A stretch of DNA of 64,000 bases from Whitmania pigra (taxonomy: Eukaryota > Annelida > Clitellata > Hirudinida > Haemopidae). Location of the stretch: NCBI GenBank assembly GCA_021613335.1, contig JAJTWR010000053.1:262001-326000 (forward strand), written 5' to 3'. Position 1 is the first letter of the stretch; the number at the start of each line of letters is the position of its first letter. Of the stretch, positions 19,165 to 33,200 are shown piece after piece. A program made the translations under genes and the position numbers. The notes beneath the pieces were generated by a model that was given only the letters and a program-made list of their open reading frames with translations, ran no database searches and was not told where the DNA came from.

Positions 19165-21900
19165 AAATGATAAACGATATTGAAGTTGTTCGTTTCAAAT
19201 GGTTTTAAAAGAATTTATAAAGTATAGATAGATCACTAAATGAGCAGCATCTTATCGAAAATTATTCTCCAAAATTGTAATTCTTTCGAACGGCAAGTTT
19301 TCTCAAACATAATTATTATTTTATGATCTACTCGTCACTGATATGTTTCCTGCAGATCGAATAATGGTTTTAAAAATTTATTATTAGATAAGGTTAGGGA
19401 CACCGACAGAAATTTCGAGTTCCTGGGCACAGCGGGTAAATTATGTCAATTTTGTAAGGGAAAAGCAAAGTACCAGTCTCCTAACCCAGAAAACCCCAAA
19501 AAATCGTTGAGCAGCTAAGCCTTACCGTCCAACTCAAGTAAAGGTTTAAGTTATTATTAGATTAAATGATAAACTGTTTAAAATTTCAAGTTTGATAGAG
19601 ATTACATATTTATTAAAACCATAATTTTTTATGCAACGAATCAGTCTTAAACTTAATTAATAATCTTAAAGTTAATTAATATATAAAATGAGTCTTCATC
19701 AAATCGCAACAGAAACATCAAGAGGAAAGTTCAGATAGGTGATATTTATGAAAAACGTTTACATAACATTTTTAAAAAAATTGCTAATAATAATATTCCA
19801 TCCTTCCTATGTGGACCACTTGTTAAGCTGGTCTAAGGCTTCAAGCAAAGCAAAGGTTAAGGAATGGCCCAGTAAGCCTCTGACCCGGTGGTTATTTAAT
19901 TTTTAATGAATTTGGTTATTAGGAAAATGAAAAATATAAATTAATATTACATTTTTTTATTTTTATATATACATTTTTTTTATTTTATTGTAATTAAATT
20001 GCTGCATTTCAGACAATTTGGCCAGCTTAAACTGAAACCACAACAGATAAATTTGCATGCAGTATATTAATTTTGTCATCCAGAGTGCTCCTGAAGCATG
20101 ATTCTAAAAATTACTTCAATCATCACCAAGAAACCTAAGAGCCAGTTGTAGCAATATCTTCATCTCTTGGCTGAAAAAAATGCTGCTCTGAAATATGTTA
20201 AAACCTCTTCTAAACTAGCTAACGATCTTTACTTGCTTGTCAGCTTCATAGCTTAGAAAAATACACAAAAGTCAGAATGTTTCGAAATTGAGAAATCAGG
20301 AGATGGAATGGAGAAGTATTTCTCCAATAAATATAAGGAGAAAATTGTTGAAAAATAAGTAAATCCGATTTAGAAACTGTTATGTGTGCCAGGGTCAAAG
20401 TGAACATTCAACTTGACCAAGCCAAACTTGGAGATCCTTGATAAACTTAAAATATTTAATTGATAATTCCGAGTTTTTAATGATCAGATGTTGGAAAGGT
20501 TTATATTTTGTAAAGTGATATCGAGCCAAACGGAAATTGTTTTAATGCCTCTCTTGATATATAAATTGATCACATAATATTTAAATGCAGTATTTGTTCA
20601 AAACAGCTTAAGTCATGTAACTGCTCCTGCACTTGAATTTCATCACCATCAAACATAGAAAATCCGTAGTGTATTGATGGTATCATTAAACGAACTTATC
20701 TCAATAGGCATCTACCTGCAGATATCTACAGTGTCAGAAAAGTTGAAGCTAATTGACGATTAGAAATGACGAGAACAAAACTGCAGTATGACCTCAGATT
20801 AATTTAACTCTCTAGATTGTTGAAGGAAATAATGAACAAACATTCTTTAAGCAAGTTTTTCCATGACTGCCGAAAATCTATTTGGAGCATGTACAAACTA
20901 CTTTATCTGTCTATCCCAATCCTTCGTGATTCAAAATTTGAAAAGAAATGACTAAGGTTTACCACAGGCTTCCAAAAAGATTTTAGATTTGGTCAAAGGT
21001 TTTAATCACAACATGCAGGATGTTTTTTTTTCAAAACACTAAATAAGAACTTAGTAAGAGAATAAATACTGCCGAAAGGCCGTCCAAAGTAGTTGTTGGC
21101 ATTAAGTTGATTGCATCAGGACCATCTAACAATTTGAAATTACATGATGAAAAAGGATTCACAATTCATTGAAATTAAAATTTCACTCGTTTATCCCAGT
21201 ATAAATAAACTTCCAGTAAGTTTGTCTAATTCGGATTTCACCATGCCTCTTCAATTACAATAAAAATACTTTGGCTAGTGTGAAATAAATAAATACTAAT
21301 ATCCCAAACACCATGGAGCAGCACATTCAAGACTTATTTGAAACCCATATATGTTGACGCTAATCATTACAACAAAATGAATAAAATTTGCAACATAAAT
21401 ATGGATAATTCTTAATAATTTTTGTTTTCAGATACATCAATTATGCATGTTCTATAAATGTTCGGCCATTTTTTGTGACAACAAATTGCGTATAACGCTT
21501 GGATGGGGCCGGCGCTCGGTCGCTTGGCCTTTATTTCTCGAATTAATTGGTTGATGTTAGTTTTATGTTCTGTAAATTTTAGTCAAGTGATTGTTGATTG
21601 GGATATCCAACGCCAGTTTTCTTAAGGACTGCGATGGAGACGATCGAGTTAAACTCGTCAGCTTATTTGGATAATTTCTATTTATGATTTGGTTCCGATC
21701 GGTAATATATATATTTTTTTCTAATTTATTAAGTCTGCGATTGAAAGAGACTGCTTTCAAATGATTTACATAAAAACCATAATCGTTATTGTACAAGTTA
21801 TTTCATCAAAATTTTGTGAAATCCACATTTTTTGGTTTCCGAACTCAAGTCCGCTTCCTTTCGTGAGAAGTCGGCCATTATTTGTTGTGGTTTTTTGTCA
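19165..21900. other. intergenic, no gene recognised
   Basis: No supported exon. The stretch 20040-20420 reads like heavily broken coding sequence, with short Lys/Leu-rich open pieces in several frames, but I cannot assign it. The last ~400 bases are less AT-rich and probably include the promoter and 5' UTR of the gene starting at 21923. Confidence 0.35.
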
Positions 21901-21922
21901 TCCGAGTTATTCGCGGATAGAC

Positions 21923-24035
21923 ATGAGTGAAATCGTGAAACTCTGTTTCTGGAGACATGTGCCAATTTTATGGTTTGCCAAAAGGTTAGAATTTGATAAA
22001 GGACTAAATCGTAAATGAAGCATCTGGTATAAATTGGTATAAAATTTAGGAGGGAATGTGAGATGCCTAGGAAATTGCTGACAGCTTATGGCCCGGATAT
22101 CATTGATAGGTTGGAATATGGTCTTAAAATGGATCTAGCTTTACCTCAAGTTGAACATTACCATCTGGAAGAAGTATTGGCTTTGTTACGTGACCTTCGT
22201 GAACAAGGATGTATGTTTATGATTGTTGAAAGTAAAATGTTAAAACTGGATAGGGCTGTTTTTGAGCAATTTTATATTTCTTTTTACTCTAGTTGAAGAT
22301 GGCCATTTTGTGTTATTTGAGGGCATAACGCAGGAGTGTGGCCAAATAAAATCCGTCGTTTTATCGAGGACTGAAATTGAATACACAACTGTTAACTTAA
22401 GGAAGGTATTTAACCGTAAAGTATGAAGTCTTGTTTTGCCTCTGATGAAGTAGTCAACGATTAAATGAAATATTTAATTTGTAGGCTTTTGAACATCTCG
22501 TTGGAAAAGACGGGATTGGCGGACTCGTTTACATACAAGAAGATAGGGCTTACCAATTTCTAGTTATGGACGGAGGCATCATTCCATTGGGAAACATGGG
22601 ATTTACAGAGTGGGGTTTGTGTACCTAGTTAGATATTATATGATTGTGTTCTGCTAGTTGTATTTAGGTTGATGATCCACTTTGTTGTTCATCGCTTATA
22701 GCAAGTGTGACGAAGGAGGGTTTCGCCTATGCAATGGAAAACGTTGAGCACTTAGCCCTATGCTTTCCCGACAGCCTTGAAGACGATGTTGTTGAAGTAG
22801 GCTCTAATAAGATTAAAATTAATTGAAGTAAGCTCTAATAAAATGAAAATTAAATTCAAAATGAATGAAGTTTTGTACTTTTATTGACTTTAAAGGCTTG
22901 TGAGAACTCTAAGATGGAAATAAGCATGACTAGCAATGCTACAGATCTTCATGATTTTCTCCTTGAATATGGACTACAGTACAGTCCTAGGCTCGTCTGG
23001 GAACTAACTCTAACCGGTAAGATAATTACAAAGATGTATTATGGAATTCGAATTACTTTGAGTAGATTCGTGTCTAAAATGAAAATGAAGTTAGATAATA
23101 AGGACCGAATCATTTTGTGAACAGATGAGTTCACTGAACTGATTAGACAACCTGAGGCAACCATTTTGGGCGTTATCAGTACATTGAATTGGCTTTCGGA
23201 GGGAATGATCGACAAGTTCTTCATCTCGGCCTACATTCCATGCTATGATATTTATCTGATAGGTTTGAAGAGTGATGAAAAGCAAACACGTAAGATGATG
23301 ATTTCCTCAAAAAGGAACATTTTAGTTCTCACCAAAGCTTGTCTTTCAGCTACAAGAATAATGGTTACTGAGCAAAGCGAGTCTGAGCCTTACCTTGGTC
23401 TCGATGTAATGTAGTTACATATTTATGATGAAATGTGATAGTTACTTAAATATTATGTTTTTGCAGAATTCTGAAGAGGTTGTTAGGTCAATGGAACTTA
23501 TTGCTTACGTCCAGTATCTCTGCGAGCAACAACCAGACGTCGAAGTTTGCACCGTTAGTGCTCCTACTGAATTTGGAGAATATTTTCTTCAGGCCCACGG
23601 TGGTTTTGGAGGTTAGTTGTTTGAAGATGTTAGTTAGATGTTCCAGGTTTTTAAATAGCCTTTGCGTTGCCATCCGTTAGTTGGCAGCACTTCATAAATA
23701 TTCTGATATTAAGAACGGTTAACCTCTCTCGCTACTATGAAACACCGATTATTTTTCTCACTGGCCGTTTTTTACTCAATTATTCAAAGCTCATCATTGT
23801 GAAAAGATGAAATCATCGCCATCACAAATGATTTGCGCATCTTTAATGTGGCCTTTCATTTACTGTTCGAAGTATAAATTTTGTTGCCTTTGTTGTAGGA
23901 ATTGTGAAAAATTGGATCACCCGAGAAGAGATTGTTTCATCGAACGATCTGGACACTTCATCAACAGAATGGGATGCTGATGCAACAGCAATCGATGAAG
24001 AGTTTATGGCTTCCCTGACCATTAGTGACATTTAA
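21923..24035 (+). CDS. unknown nine-exon gene, possibly eRF1/Pelota-like C-terminus
   Basis: Nine exons close in phase with GT/AG sites: 21923-21984, 22050-22231, 22293-22405, 22485-22614, 22702-22796, 22896-23016, 23125-23405, 23467-23611 and 23899-24035, giving about 421 residues. I do not recognise the protein with confidence. No signal peptide or membrane segment is evident. The last ~90 residues (SMELIAYVQYLCEQQPDVEV, then GEYFLQAHGGFGGIVKNWI, then an acidic tail) recall the end of domain 3 of eRF1-type factors, which has a FGGIGGILRY-like strand and an acidic C-terminus. No GGQ motif is seen in the middle, so a release-factor role is not implied. The gene ends 174 bases from the stop of the oppositely oriented LRR gene. 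Confidence 0.75.
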
Positions 24036-24173
24036 ACTATTGTCGATTTTGTGGATTACATCATCATGCCACTCTTGCTGCCAGAATATTTAGCAAACTA
24101 TTTTTTAGGTTGCGACACTCATCGCCGGAATTGATAATTTGAATATAATAATTTGAAAAAGTTTGTTTGTTCC

Positions 24174-24179
24174 TTTATT
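24174..24179 (-). promoter_or_regulatory. polyadenylation signal of LRR-like gene
   Basis: TTTATT on the + strand is AATAAA on the - strand, 31 bases after the stop codon of the - strand gene. It lies in the short gap between two convergent genes, so their 3' UTRs probably overlap. Confidence 0.55.
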
Positions 24180-24209
24180 TTCAATCTAATTTATTTTCTA
24201 ACCACGATT

Positions 24210-27200
24210 TCAACCTAATTCCTCCTCCCCTAAAATACTTTCCACTTTGTTGTCGGATTGTTCTTCTGAGACTTCAGTTTTGCGATAAACGACTGAGGAA
24301 ACGTCGATGTAAGTCGTGAGCTAAAAATCATCGATTTACATTCAAATTCAAATCATTTCTAATTCAGAGCTTGTGATATCTTATTATAAATAAATAATAT
24401 GTTAAATCCAAGTGTTAAGCAATGCGCAAGAGGCTTCGCTCCTCCTACGAGTCGATGTTCGAGAGATAATGCGAAGTATTAGACATTCGAAGGTTTGGAA
24501 GAAGGGTAATGGCAATGTAATTAATCATTAAACAAATACAAATAAAAAATAACGCTTTTGGATTTGGTGGAAGTTTGAATTCAGTATGCTTGCTATAATT
24601 TCAACTTAAATTTTATATATCACGCAAAGGCAAAAAAACGTATTTTTGCAAATGCATTAATCTAATGCTCACTCTGTAGTAAAAAATAAATAATTTTTTA
24701 GAACAAACTTACGCTAACTAAGTGGCATAAATGTGCATCGATTTGGTAAAGATGATAACACTCATAGAGCTTGTAAAAGCTGAGCAGCAAGTATTTCAAA
24801 TACATTGATGAGGTGTTAATATCTTGATTCCTGGTTATGTAATCCAGCAAAAAACTCAACATTTGCCGGGATTTTATCTGAAAGATTATCAGACGTTAAT
24901 TAAATTAGTTGTTATTTTGTTAAATTTTGCTGGATGATAAAAAGGTTTTTGTAAACGTCGCACATTTAAACAAACCAAAATCTAAATTTAAAAGTTATTC
25001 AATTAATCAATTAATTCAGTTACAATAAAAGAAACTGACTATTTCTATGAGCCAAATAGGGGTCCCATTTTGTAGGTCCTTTAGCATAAAAAAAAAACAA
25101 AATTTTAAATTTACAAATTAAAGTTATTGTTGGAATAGATAAACAGTTATTTTTAAATGGTATACATAAAATATTTTTTAAGAATTAGTTCTGAAATGAT
25201 TTTAAATCATTTACCACTTGGAAAAGTGACATATTCACGACCATGTTCGCAAATTTCCTGCAAGCGTTATAAACTTCAGTCTTAAAATAACAACACTAAT
25301 ATGATAGTTCATGTAATGATAAATCAAAAAATAATTATTACCAAAAGCAAATTGTTTTGTTATTAATGAACATGTTATTTGCAATAAATTATGTCGATAA
25401 TAATGCTAGTAATGTGAAATTTAAATAATTATTAATTTATCAATCACCTAATAAAGTGTTTCGACCAGCAGTATTTGTCATCGGCTAGGGTGAATATCGT
25501 CCTTTAAAAAAAAAACGGCATGCTTATCAAAAATTGTTTGAAGGCGCTTAGATTTCTGATAGTCTAAGAAAATCTGAAGCAACGTAATGCCTTTTGTGTT
25601 TGTATAATTCTTAGGACCCGCGCAATGTATTGTATTGTAATGTATACTACCTCGCATTTTCTATGGGATGAGACTTCGTGCCAGACCAGTACTTTTGGAC
25701 AAGAATCAGGATAACCTAAAAGATATATTTTGTAAAGTTTGTTTCGTTTCATTGATAATTAAAATTAGCAGGAGAGACAGGGTTTCGCCAACTTTGAAGT
25801 TATTTGGCGATTTTAAAACTTTGTTAGGTACTAATTTTACGATAATCTACCGAAGTTTAATACTTTAAAATTGAGCTAAGAAAATTCGGATTGGTATTTG
25901 CATTCGGTTCCAGAATGATGTCTGTTTTTTTTTAAATTCATACCTTTTCTAATCTTTGCCACTGGCTGTTGGTTACATGACTTGAGTCGATTTCCAGCAT
26001 TGTAATTATTCGATTCGTGTCGAGCTTCGGAAATAATTCATCAAAAATCGAACGCTCAAAGTTCGTCAGCAATAAATCCATACGAGTGGACGAAAAGGAC
26101 TGCAAGTAGAAAGTTAGAAAGAATATCAAGCGATAATAATAACCATAAACAGGAAGTAACTACCTTTATAGCCTTTTTCTCAATAACAAGGGTTTTAATT
26201 GTGGTATTAGGGATGCCAAAAACTTGTACGACCATAGGTGTCTCTAGTTCTCTGAAAATTATGGAATCTAGCAATGCCTCGAATGACGGACTAACAGAAA
26301 TATTGAAATATTAACTATAGAAAGCTCCATTATTTTCATAATATTTTCCGGTTGTTTGTGATTCATTACAAATAAGCTCTTTCGGATACTAACTCAATAC
26401 ATGACAAGTTAAGATGCTTAATCGTCCGGGATGTAGTCAATATGTTTTGTTCTATAGATGAGGCTGTTTCACTATATCCTAAGGTCAATCCAAACATTTT
26501 CAAGGACCTGAAAGTTAAACAGCTTGTTTGTACAGTCTAGGTTTCAATATTTAAAGATTTCGGAGGCGTGTTCAGTAATTCTATTTCTAGTGAGTGCACT
26601 AACCGTAGACTCTCTAGTTCTGTGAGAAACATTTTTAATGTAGGATCAAATGTAGGCGTCTCTATGGCGAGATGGTCCAACGTGTGAAAATACGAAACTG
26701 ATTCTGTGAAATAATTCCTTCCACATGAGGTTCTTATCACACCTAAACTAAGTAATTCCAAAGATTTCAATGTGCCGGAACAAGATTTGAAATCTATGAA
26801 ATTGAAAATGTGTAAACATGTGACGTTGAAATTAATTGACAGTTTTCTTAATTTTGGAAATCTCAGAGGTTCATCCAGAATTGGTCGAAACCATCCTTTG
26901 AAACATAATTTCGTCCTGCTAAATTAAAAAATGCCCTAAGTAAAATTTCAATTGCCTAGGGAAGAATGACTGACTAACTCTCTCATTCTGAGTAGGCCGA
27001 TTTGAATTATTTCAAGAGTCTGTGAATATTTTCTTAAGAGCTGAACCAACTCGGGAACCAAATAAATTACACGTACGGAAAATTGTATGAGCGGCAAGTT
27101 AGCTTCCTGGACTCTTAACAGGTCAGAGAGTTCATAATGACCGTATAATAGGTCGACGTTCGTCCATTTGAGTGCATCTCTTGAAGCGAGGCAGGGTTTG

Positions 27201-27829
27201 AGAAACTGATCGGGTATTTGCCAACCAATGTCATTTCCTTTTGACTGTATATCTTCGAACAGGTGTGGCGTTAAGCGGATGTCCTGTTTAAGTACTGAGT
27301 TTAAAAAGAACAAATAGAGTAATTTAGAGTATCATATTAATGTGGATAGTAATTGAATAATGAAAAGCGTTTTCTGCCATTACTAAACAGTTATTTAAAA
27401 GCATAGCTAGCTATCCGTTTGTATTCGCATGGTGCTACTGTATAATTTAATATACTATTTAATAAAATTCATTTAAAGTTTTCACTAAGACTTGACTCCC
27501 CATGACGATGTCAGATCAGGGTCAAATCTCGTTATGGAAGCACCTTCCTGTTATTTTAATTCCGCAACCTATTTTGTATCTTCTTGTTCACTACGTTTTT
27601 AGTTGCTTTTTTGTATGTCAGTTCTATGAGGACCCAGTCATACAAGATACAGGTTTAATATAACATTACGGCGACACTTCTCAGTTTCGTATGCTACTTG
27701 TACGCAGTGCACTTTTAGTTGGTTTGACAGCATACCGTATCCTTGGGTGTCGTCGTAATCGAGAAATACTTTGTCGAACTGTTTAACTGTTGCTTGCAGC
27801 AGGATCTCTCTCAGACTCTGAAGTCTCAT
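24210..27829 (-). CDS. ten-exon leucine-rich-repeat-like protein
   Basis: On the - strand the exons are 27829-27670, 27294-26979, 26915-26604, 26507-26370, 26290-26164, 26099-25944, 25715-25651, 25257-25215, 24877-24713 and 24320-24210. Every join keeps frame, giving about 530 residues. The middle holds irregular leucine-rich repeats: FPKLRKLSINFN, TLKSLELLSLGV, TLDHLAIETP, ELESLRSLKMFGLTLG, TIKHLNLSCIEL, TTIKTLVIEKKAIK. The N-terminal ~150 residues are helical and could hold an F-box-like start, but no clear F-box is seen. The C-terminus (LSFLLDYITRN, LLLSFYKLYE, then an acidic tail) is helical. F-box/LRR adaptors are one possibility; the function is unknown. The start at 27829 is the first Met of the exon and may not be the true start. 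Confidence 0.75.
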
Positions 27830-29777
27830 GCTTGGAGAATTGTCTGAGTTAAGTATTTCAAATCATTTACGCTAAACGAGTTAATCGTGATTGACTATGC
27901 GGACTCACAGCCGATCCCAAATGATTAGGTGCCTGCAAATCGCTTACTAACTTCGTCTGCTCCTTTCGCTCAAACTGCGTCGGTCTACTTTTAACCGACC
28001 GTCGAAATTTTGAAACTCGAAAGACCTTTAGCTGAATAAATTTTAAGCAATAGCTTAAAAATTAAATTACCAGAATAAAATTTTAAAAATAATTATTATA
28101 ATAATTATGCATAAATAAACAGTATTCGGTAAAAGTATGCCTTATCGCAATGACAATACTCCTCTGAAAGATTGGTTAAAAAAGTTTCCAAGTAGACAAA
28201 ACGAAAAGCTTCAAATGTTGGACATCGAACAAGTGCCTGCACTAATGTAGCACGAATAGGAGACATTACTTCTGGCAAATTAGGGTTGAATATCCGACAA
28301 ACTCGAATATTTAGACTATTAATATTATTAATTTATTTTCAATTGAAATCAATACAAAACTGGAGTCAGTAAATTTGTATGAACTGGTTAAATGAACTAA
28401 TCAGAGACTGAAAAACGAATGACATCATGAAAGAAATTGCAGTCGTGTTTAATGTTGCCTAGAGACCATTTTGCCATTATTGGGTTATGCCATCGCCATC
28501 ACTATCACGACTGCTGTTGTAATAATAACCATCGTCACTACACTGGTTATCAATTTACGACTGTTTCCGACATAAAAAAAACTTGCTAAATATCTCAAAT
28601 ACCTATTTTTTTTAAAGTAAGTAAACAAAACAAAATTGAGGCGAAAATTCCGATAATGCAAATTGCAATTCATTAAGCAGAATGGAGAACTTTTAATTAA
28701 ATTTTGGAAAAAAAATGAAGATGAAGATCGATTAAAACTAATCGAAGAATTAAAAATCAAAATAGAAAGAAAGATCAATAAAACGATGAGCGAAATAGTT
28801 TTGGTAGTTTAGATGAAAGTTAGGATTACTGTGACCGTAAGTCAGCAGTGTAAAGATGGTCATAAGATTGGTGTAAATCTTATCAAATCGAGTCATGTTC
28901 AAACTCATTGATGTTAATCTAGGCCAATGATTATAACTGGCAACTACCACTATTATTATCATTGTTATTAATAGCATTTACTAATAATAATAACATTATT
29001 TAATTATTAATAGCATTTATTAATAATAATTACTGACATTAAATTACGTTAATGTTATTGATTTTTTATTAAATTCACATTTGAAGATGATACGTGCAAA
29101 AAAACTTTGTTAAAATCACCGTTAATACAACCACTCGGTACTTTTCAATGACAGTAAATAATAACTACATAGATACTACTTCTACTAATAATAATAATAC
29201 TAAATTAATTAACTAGCTAATTAAGTACAATAATTATGTTAACCAGCATCGGTGACAGAAAAATAATATCATGGTCTTTTAGCTCGACTATTTACAACTC
29301 GAACAGCTACATGAGAAGAGAAAGACATTGCTGAGGGAATCTGAAATAGAGGTGTGATGCTTACAAAAAGCCAACTATACAAACACGCTTTCAAAATTAT
29401 TAATAGTAATTATTATGGTAAATATAATAACATGAAATAATGTATTAACATTAGAATGTGTTGAAACATTAATTATTATTGTCATTACATCAAATTATGA
29501 CGATGTAGTTATAAATTATAAACATTACATTAACATAATAAAATTATAACAATGTGAATATTATTACCATCAGTTTAATAATAATAATAATAATAATAAT
29601 AATTACTAAAATATCGTCAGTTTAAAGTCAAAATACCCCATGGAATTTCAAGAACTCAAATACTATCTACAACATACAAACGACGACGTAATGAATGCAT
29701 GCAAATATACAAGACAATTAGCAAACCGAACGACACGAATGCATCCGAGCCTGTCACGGCCCCTCGACTCGACAAAT
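27830..29777. other. intergenic, no gene seen
   Basis: AT-rich DNA between the LRR-like gene and the 3' end of ITPK1, both on the - strand. It contains short AAT/ATT repeats (such as 29579-29602). No exon is supported. Confidence 0.4.
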
Positions 29778-30192
29778 TCAGAGGCACGAATCTGCCGACA
29801 ATGACGACGAGTGGGAAAAAGGCGAGTGAGGGCTCGACACACCCGACGACGATAAAGATGACGGTGACGACGACAGCGATGACAACGACAGAGGCGAAGC
29901 AGACGAGTACTGGTGGTTCATAAAGACGTCTGCCATTCTTTCTTCATCCATCCTGCGTTCCATGAGCTCGAGCAGGCAGGGGAGGAAATCCCTCACTCCG
30001 TCGTACCCTGGGTGTAAAATATGGTGCATTTCGAGGTCGTTAGGGTTTAACTAATAAAATTAAAATCAGTATAATTAATAATTTAAAAATTATTCAAAGT
30101 AATTATTAAAATTTTTATATACTTAAAATAGTATTTAATTGAAATATTATTTACTTAAACACCCCTTAGATTATGACATCATTTTATACATA

Positions 30193-30233
<41 letters not shown>

Positions 30234-33200
30234 TTCACACAATTATATCTGCAGAATGAAATCATTTAGTAGCATGTCTTAAATATCAAAGCAGCTTGTG
30301 AGTAATTATCATCATCATCATCATCATCATCATCACCTGGAAACGGGTTAAGGTCTATGACTCCGTATCTTCCTGTGCTGTTCTCAATGATGACGTCGAC
30401 ACCGAAAAGGTCGAGCTGGAACTTGGACCTGAGTGACCTCACCAGCCGATCGACCTTTGAACCTTCGACCTCGATCATCGAATTCCTCTGAACGTCGTCA
30501 TGGTCCAGCTAATTGATAAGCACAAATCAGATGAGTATTCAATGAGCTGATTAATTAATTGTGTTGATGTGCTTGCATCGTTTGAGTATGAAAATAATGA
30601 ATAAGATAGGTGACATGATTGATAATATTGTCAGTATTGTTAGATACTATCGCTATTGTTAATATTAATATTATTATTAATGATTGCAATCATCATTCTT
30701 ATCTTTACCTTATTCAGAATGGATGATGAATTTGACTTGGAAATATCACTACTTTTGAAAAATATTGTCTCTCTTTCTGTGCAAATAATAAAAACCAAAT
30801 CACCATTATTGTTATCATCAACATCATTATCATCTTTATCACTGTCATTTCATAGCTATAAATATAGTAGAATCCAAACATTTCATATTGAGCTTTCTTA
30901 TCATTGCAGAATGATAATAATAATAATCATCATCATTTTCATCATCATCCTAATTTCAATAATGATTGCATTTGTGTATAATGACCTCGTTTAATTTCCA
31001 AAAGATATAATAATGCATCATTATCGTCATTGCCATGCCGATAACAACGTCCATCGCATGAGCGCAGGACTGAAAGAATGCTTCACGCTGTGCCGGACAT
31101 GCCATGGAGATTGTGGCGATGACGACGTCAACTTGATGATGATGATGATGATGAAAACAACATCTTATCACGTCATCCATCAGCAAATCGACACCGCTCG
31201 ATCGGGGAGATTCACTCTCACTATCTCATCCTCTCGAACGTTCACTCACTCGACTGGTGGTAGAAGTTTTTTATCGACGGCCTTTCGATGGTGAAGTGCT
31301 TGTCGCCGACGACGAAGACTTTGTAGAGTCGCGCGTTGTGGTTGACGAACGACTGGACGACGCACGGAGGTTTGACGTCCTTCAGGTCGTGCTCGTCGAA
31401 TATGATCATCATCTGCACGGGGAAACAGGGCTAGCTTTAGCTATCTTTAGCCTTTTGTTTCTCTTTTTTTTTAAAGCAATAAAGGTTGAACTGTTATGTG
31501 TAATAAGGTGACGACGACGACGACGATGATGATGATGATGATGATGATAATAATAATAATAATAATAACAATAATAACAATAATAATAGTAGTAGTAGTA
31601 ATAGTAATAATATAACCATTGATAATTTGTATTATTATTGATTTAAGTTACACCTATTAACAATGACACTGTCAAAGATGTAAACAAGGCATTCATAAAC
31701 TCGCAAGTTGAAAGACCTTAGAAGAATTTAAAACAGAAATGATGTCAACAGAAAAGAATATTGAGTGCAAGTAGTAATAACTGTAACAATAACAATAATA
31801 AACATTACAAAAATAATAATAATAATAATAATAATGTCTGTAATTGTTGTTGTTATTATTAGTATTACAACATCCTGTTTTTGCTAGCCAGATAGTTTAT
31901 CATAGCAACATGAAGCAAGGCTAGCAACGACGTTGAAAGCCCTTTTGAAGCGAACAATGACTTCGTACATTAAAATTGTGACGCAATGCAGTGATGATTC
32001 AGACAGGTGTGTACATGTACGAACACATTGTATCATACAGGTAGCATTGTTTTGTATCTTATCGGCTCCTCCCACATCATAATAATAATAATAATAATTC
32101 GGACGTCCCAATTCTCAAGTCGTCGGATGGATAAGATAGCAGTCGAAGAAAGTTAGCAAAAAGGCAGGTTTCACCTTTTTCCAATCGCTACTACTACGGT
32201 CCCTTCCTTGTTTCCAGCGAGATAAATCAGAATGTCAGTGTTGGAAGACAGCCTAATGCCTTATTAATACCTATTACACTTTACTATTTACCTATTTACA
32301 CTACATTCACTAATTTACAGTTTTGCAAGCTATGGGCTCACTTTGCAGTCACACTGTGCAATCGATGACCTTCATCATCACCATAATCATTATCATCATC
32401 ATCATCATGGTCAACCATCAATATCATTATCAACACCATAATTATCGTCATCATCACCGTGTGATCAGCAAACTTTGTGTCATCACTTCCTAGAAGCCAA
32501 CTGGCTATGAGCAGTTACGTCCCAACTTTAGAACCAGTAATTATTATGCAAGGGTTGCAAACTGTTGTTGCCATTGTTGTTGCTGTTGTTGTTGTTGTTG
32601 CTAATGGCCTTGTTTTTAGGAGGTTTAAAACCTTTAATTCTGCCTTTTTTCAGATTACAAGAACAATACAGTTCCTACAACTATGTTGCAATAATATCAT
32701 TATCATCACTACAATTATTATTCTTATTATTATTACTACTACTGATATCATTATTATTACTAATGTTATAGTTATTATTTATTGGAATCATCCAAAGTGG
32801 AAACTTATGTCAATAACCTCTTTACTTCTTCCTCATTTTAATGAAATAAAAAATTAAAAGTCATTCTTTCTATACCTCACCTGGGTCGATAATAATAATA
32901 ATTATTATAAAAAATAATAACAATAACTAAAAAAAATTAATAATAATAATTAAAAAAACTTAATAATAATAACTAAAAAAATTAATAATAATAACAGCAT
33001 AAGTGTTCGTCACATGCCTCCGACATTTGATAAAAATATGTTTTTAATAAAAATCTTTCTGTTTGGTCCTTCTCTGTTTTGAAGCATATCAATATTATAT
33101 TATATTACATTACATTATTTTTATTATTATTATTACTGTTATTAATACAACCATTTATAATTACTGATATTTTTATTCCCACTTTCTTTGTTATTGTTTT

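Noticed and set aside
22668..22701. Upstream extension (VDDPLCC) of exon 5 in the unknown gene
   Set aside because: Using the acceptor at 22667 gives a stop on joining to exon 4; the acceptor ending at 22701 has a pyrimidine tract and keeps phase.
31047..31137. - strand segment with QREAFFQS as a candidate ITPK1 exon
   Set aside because: It could be made to fit phase, but 30776-30709 fits both phase and family sequence (RETIFFKSSDISK) far better and has a proper acceptor and donor.
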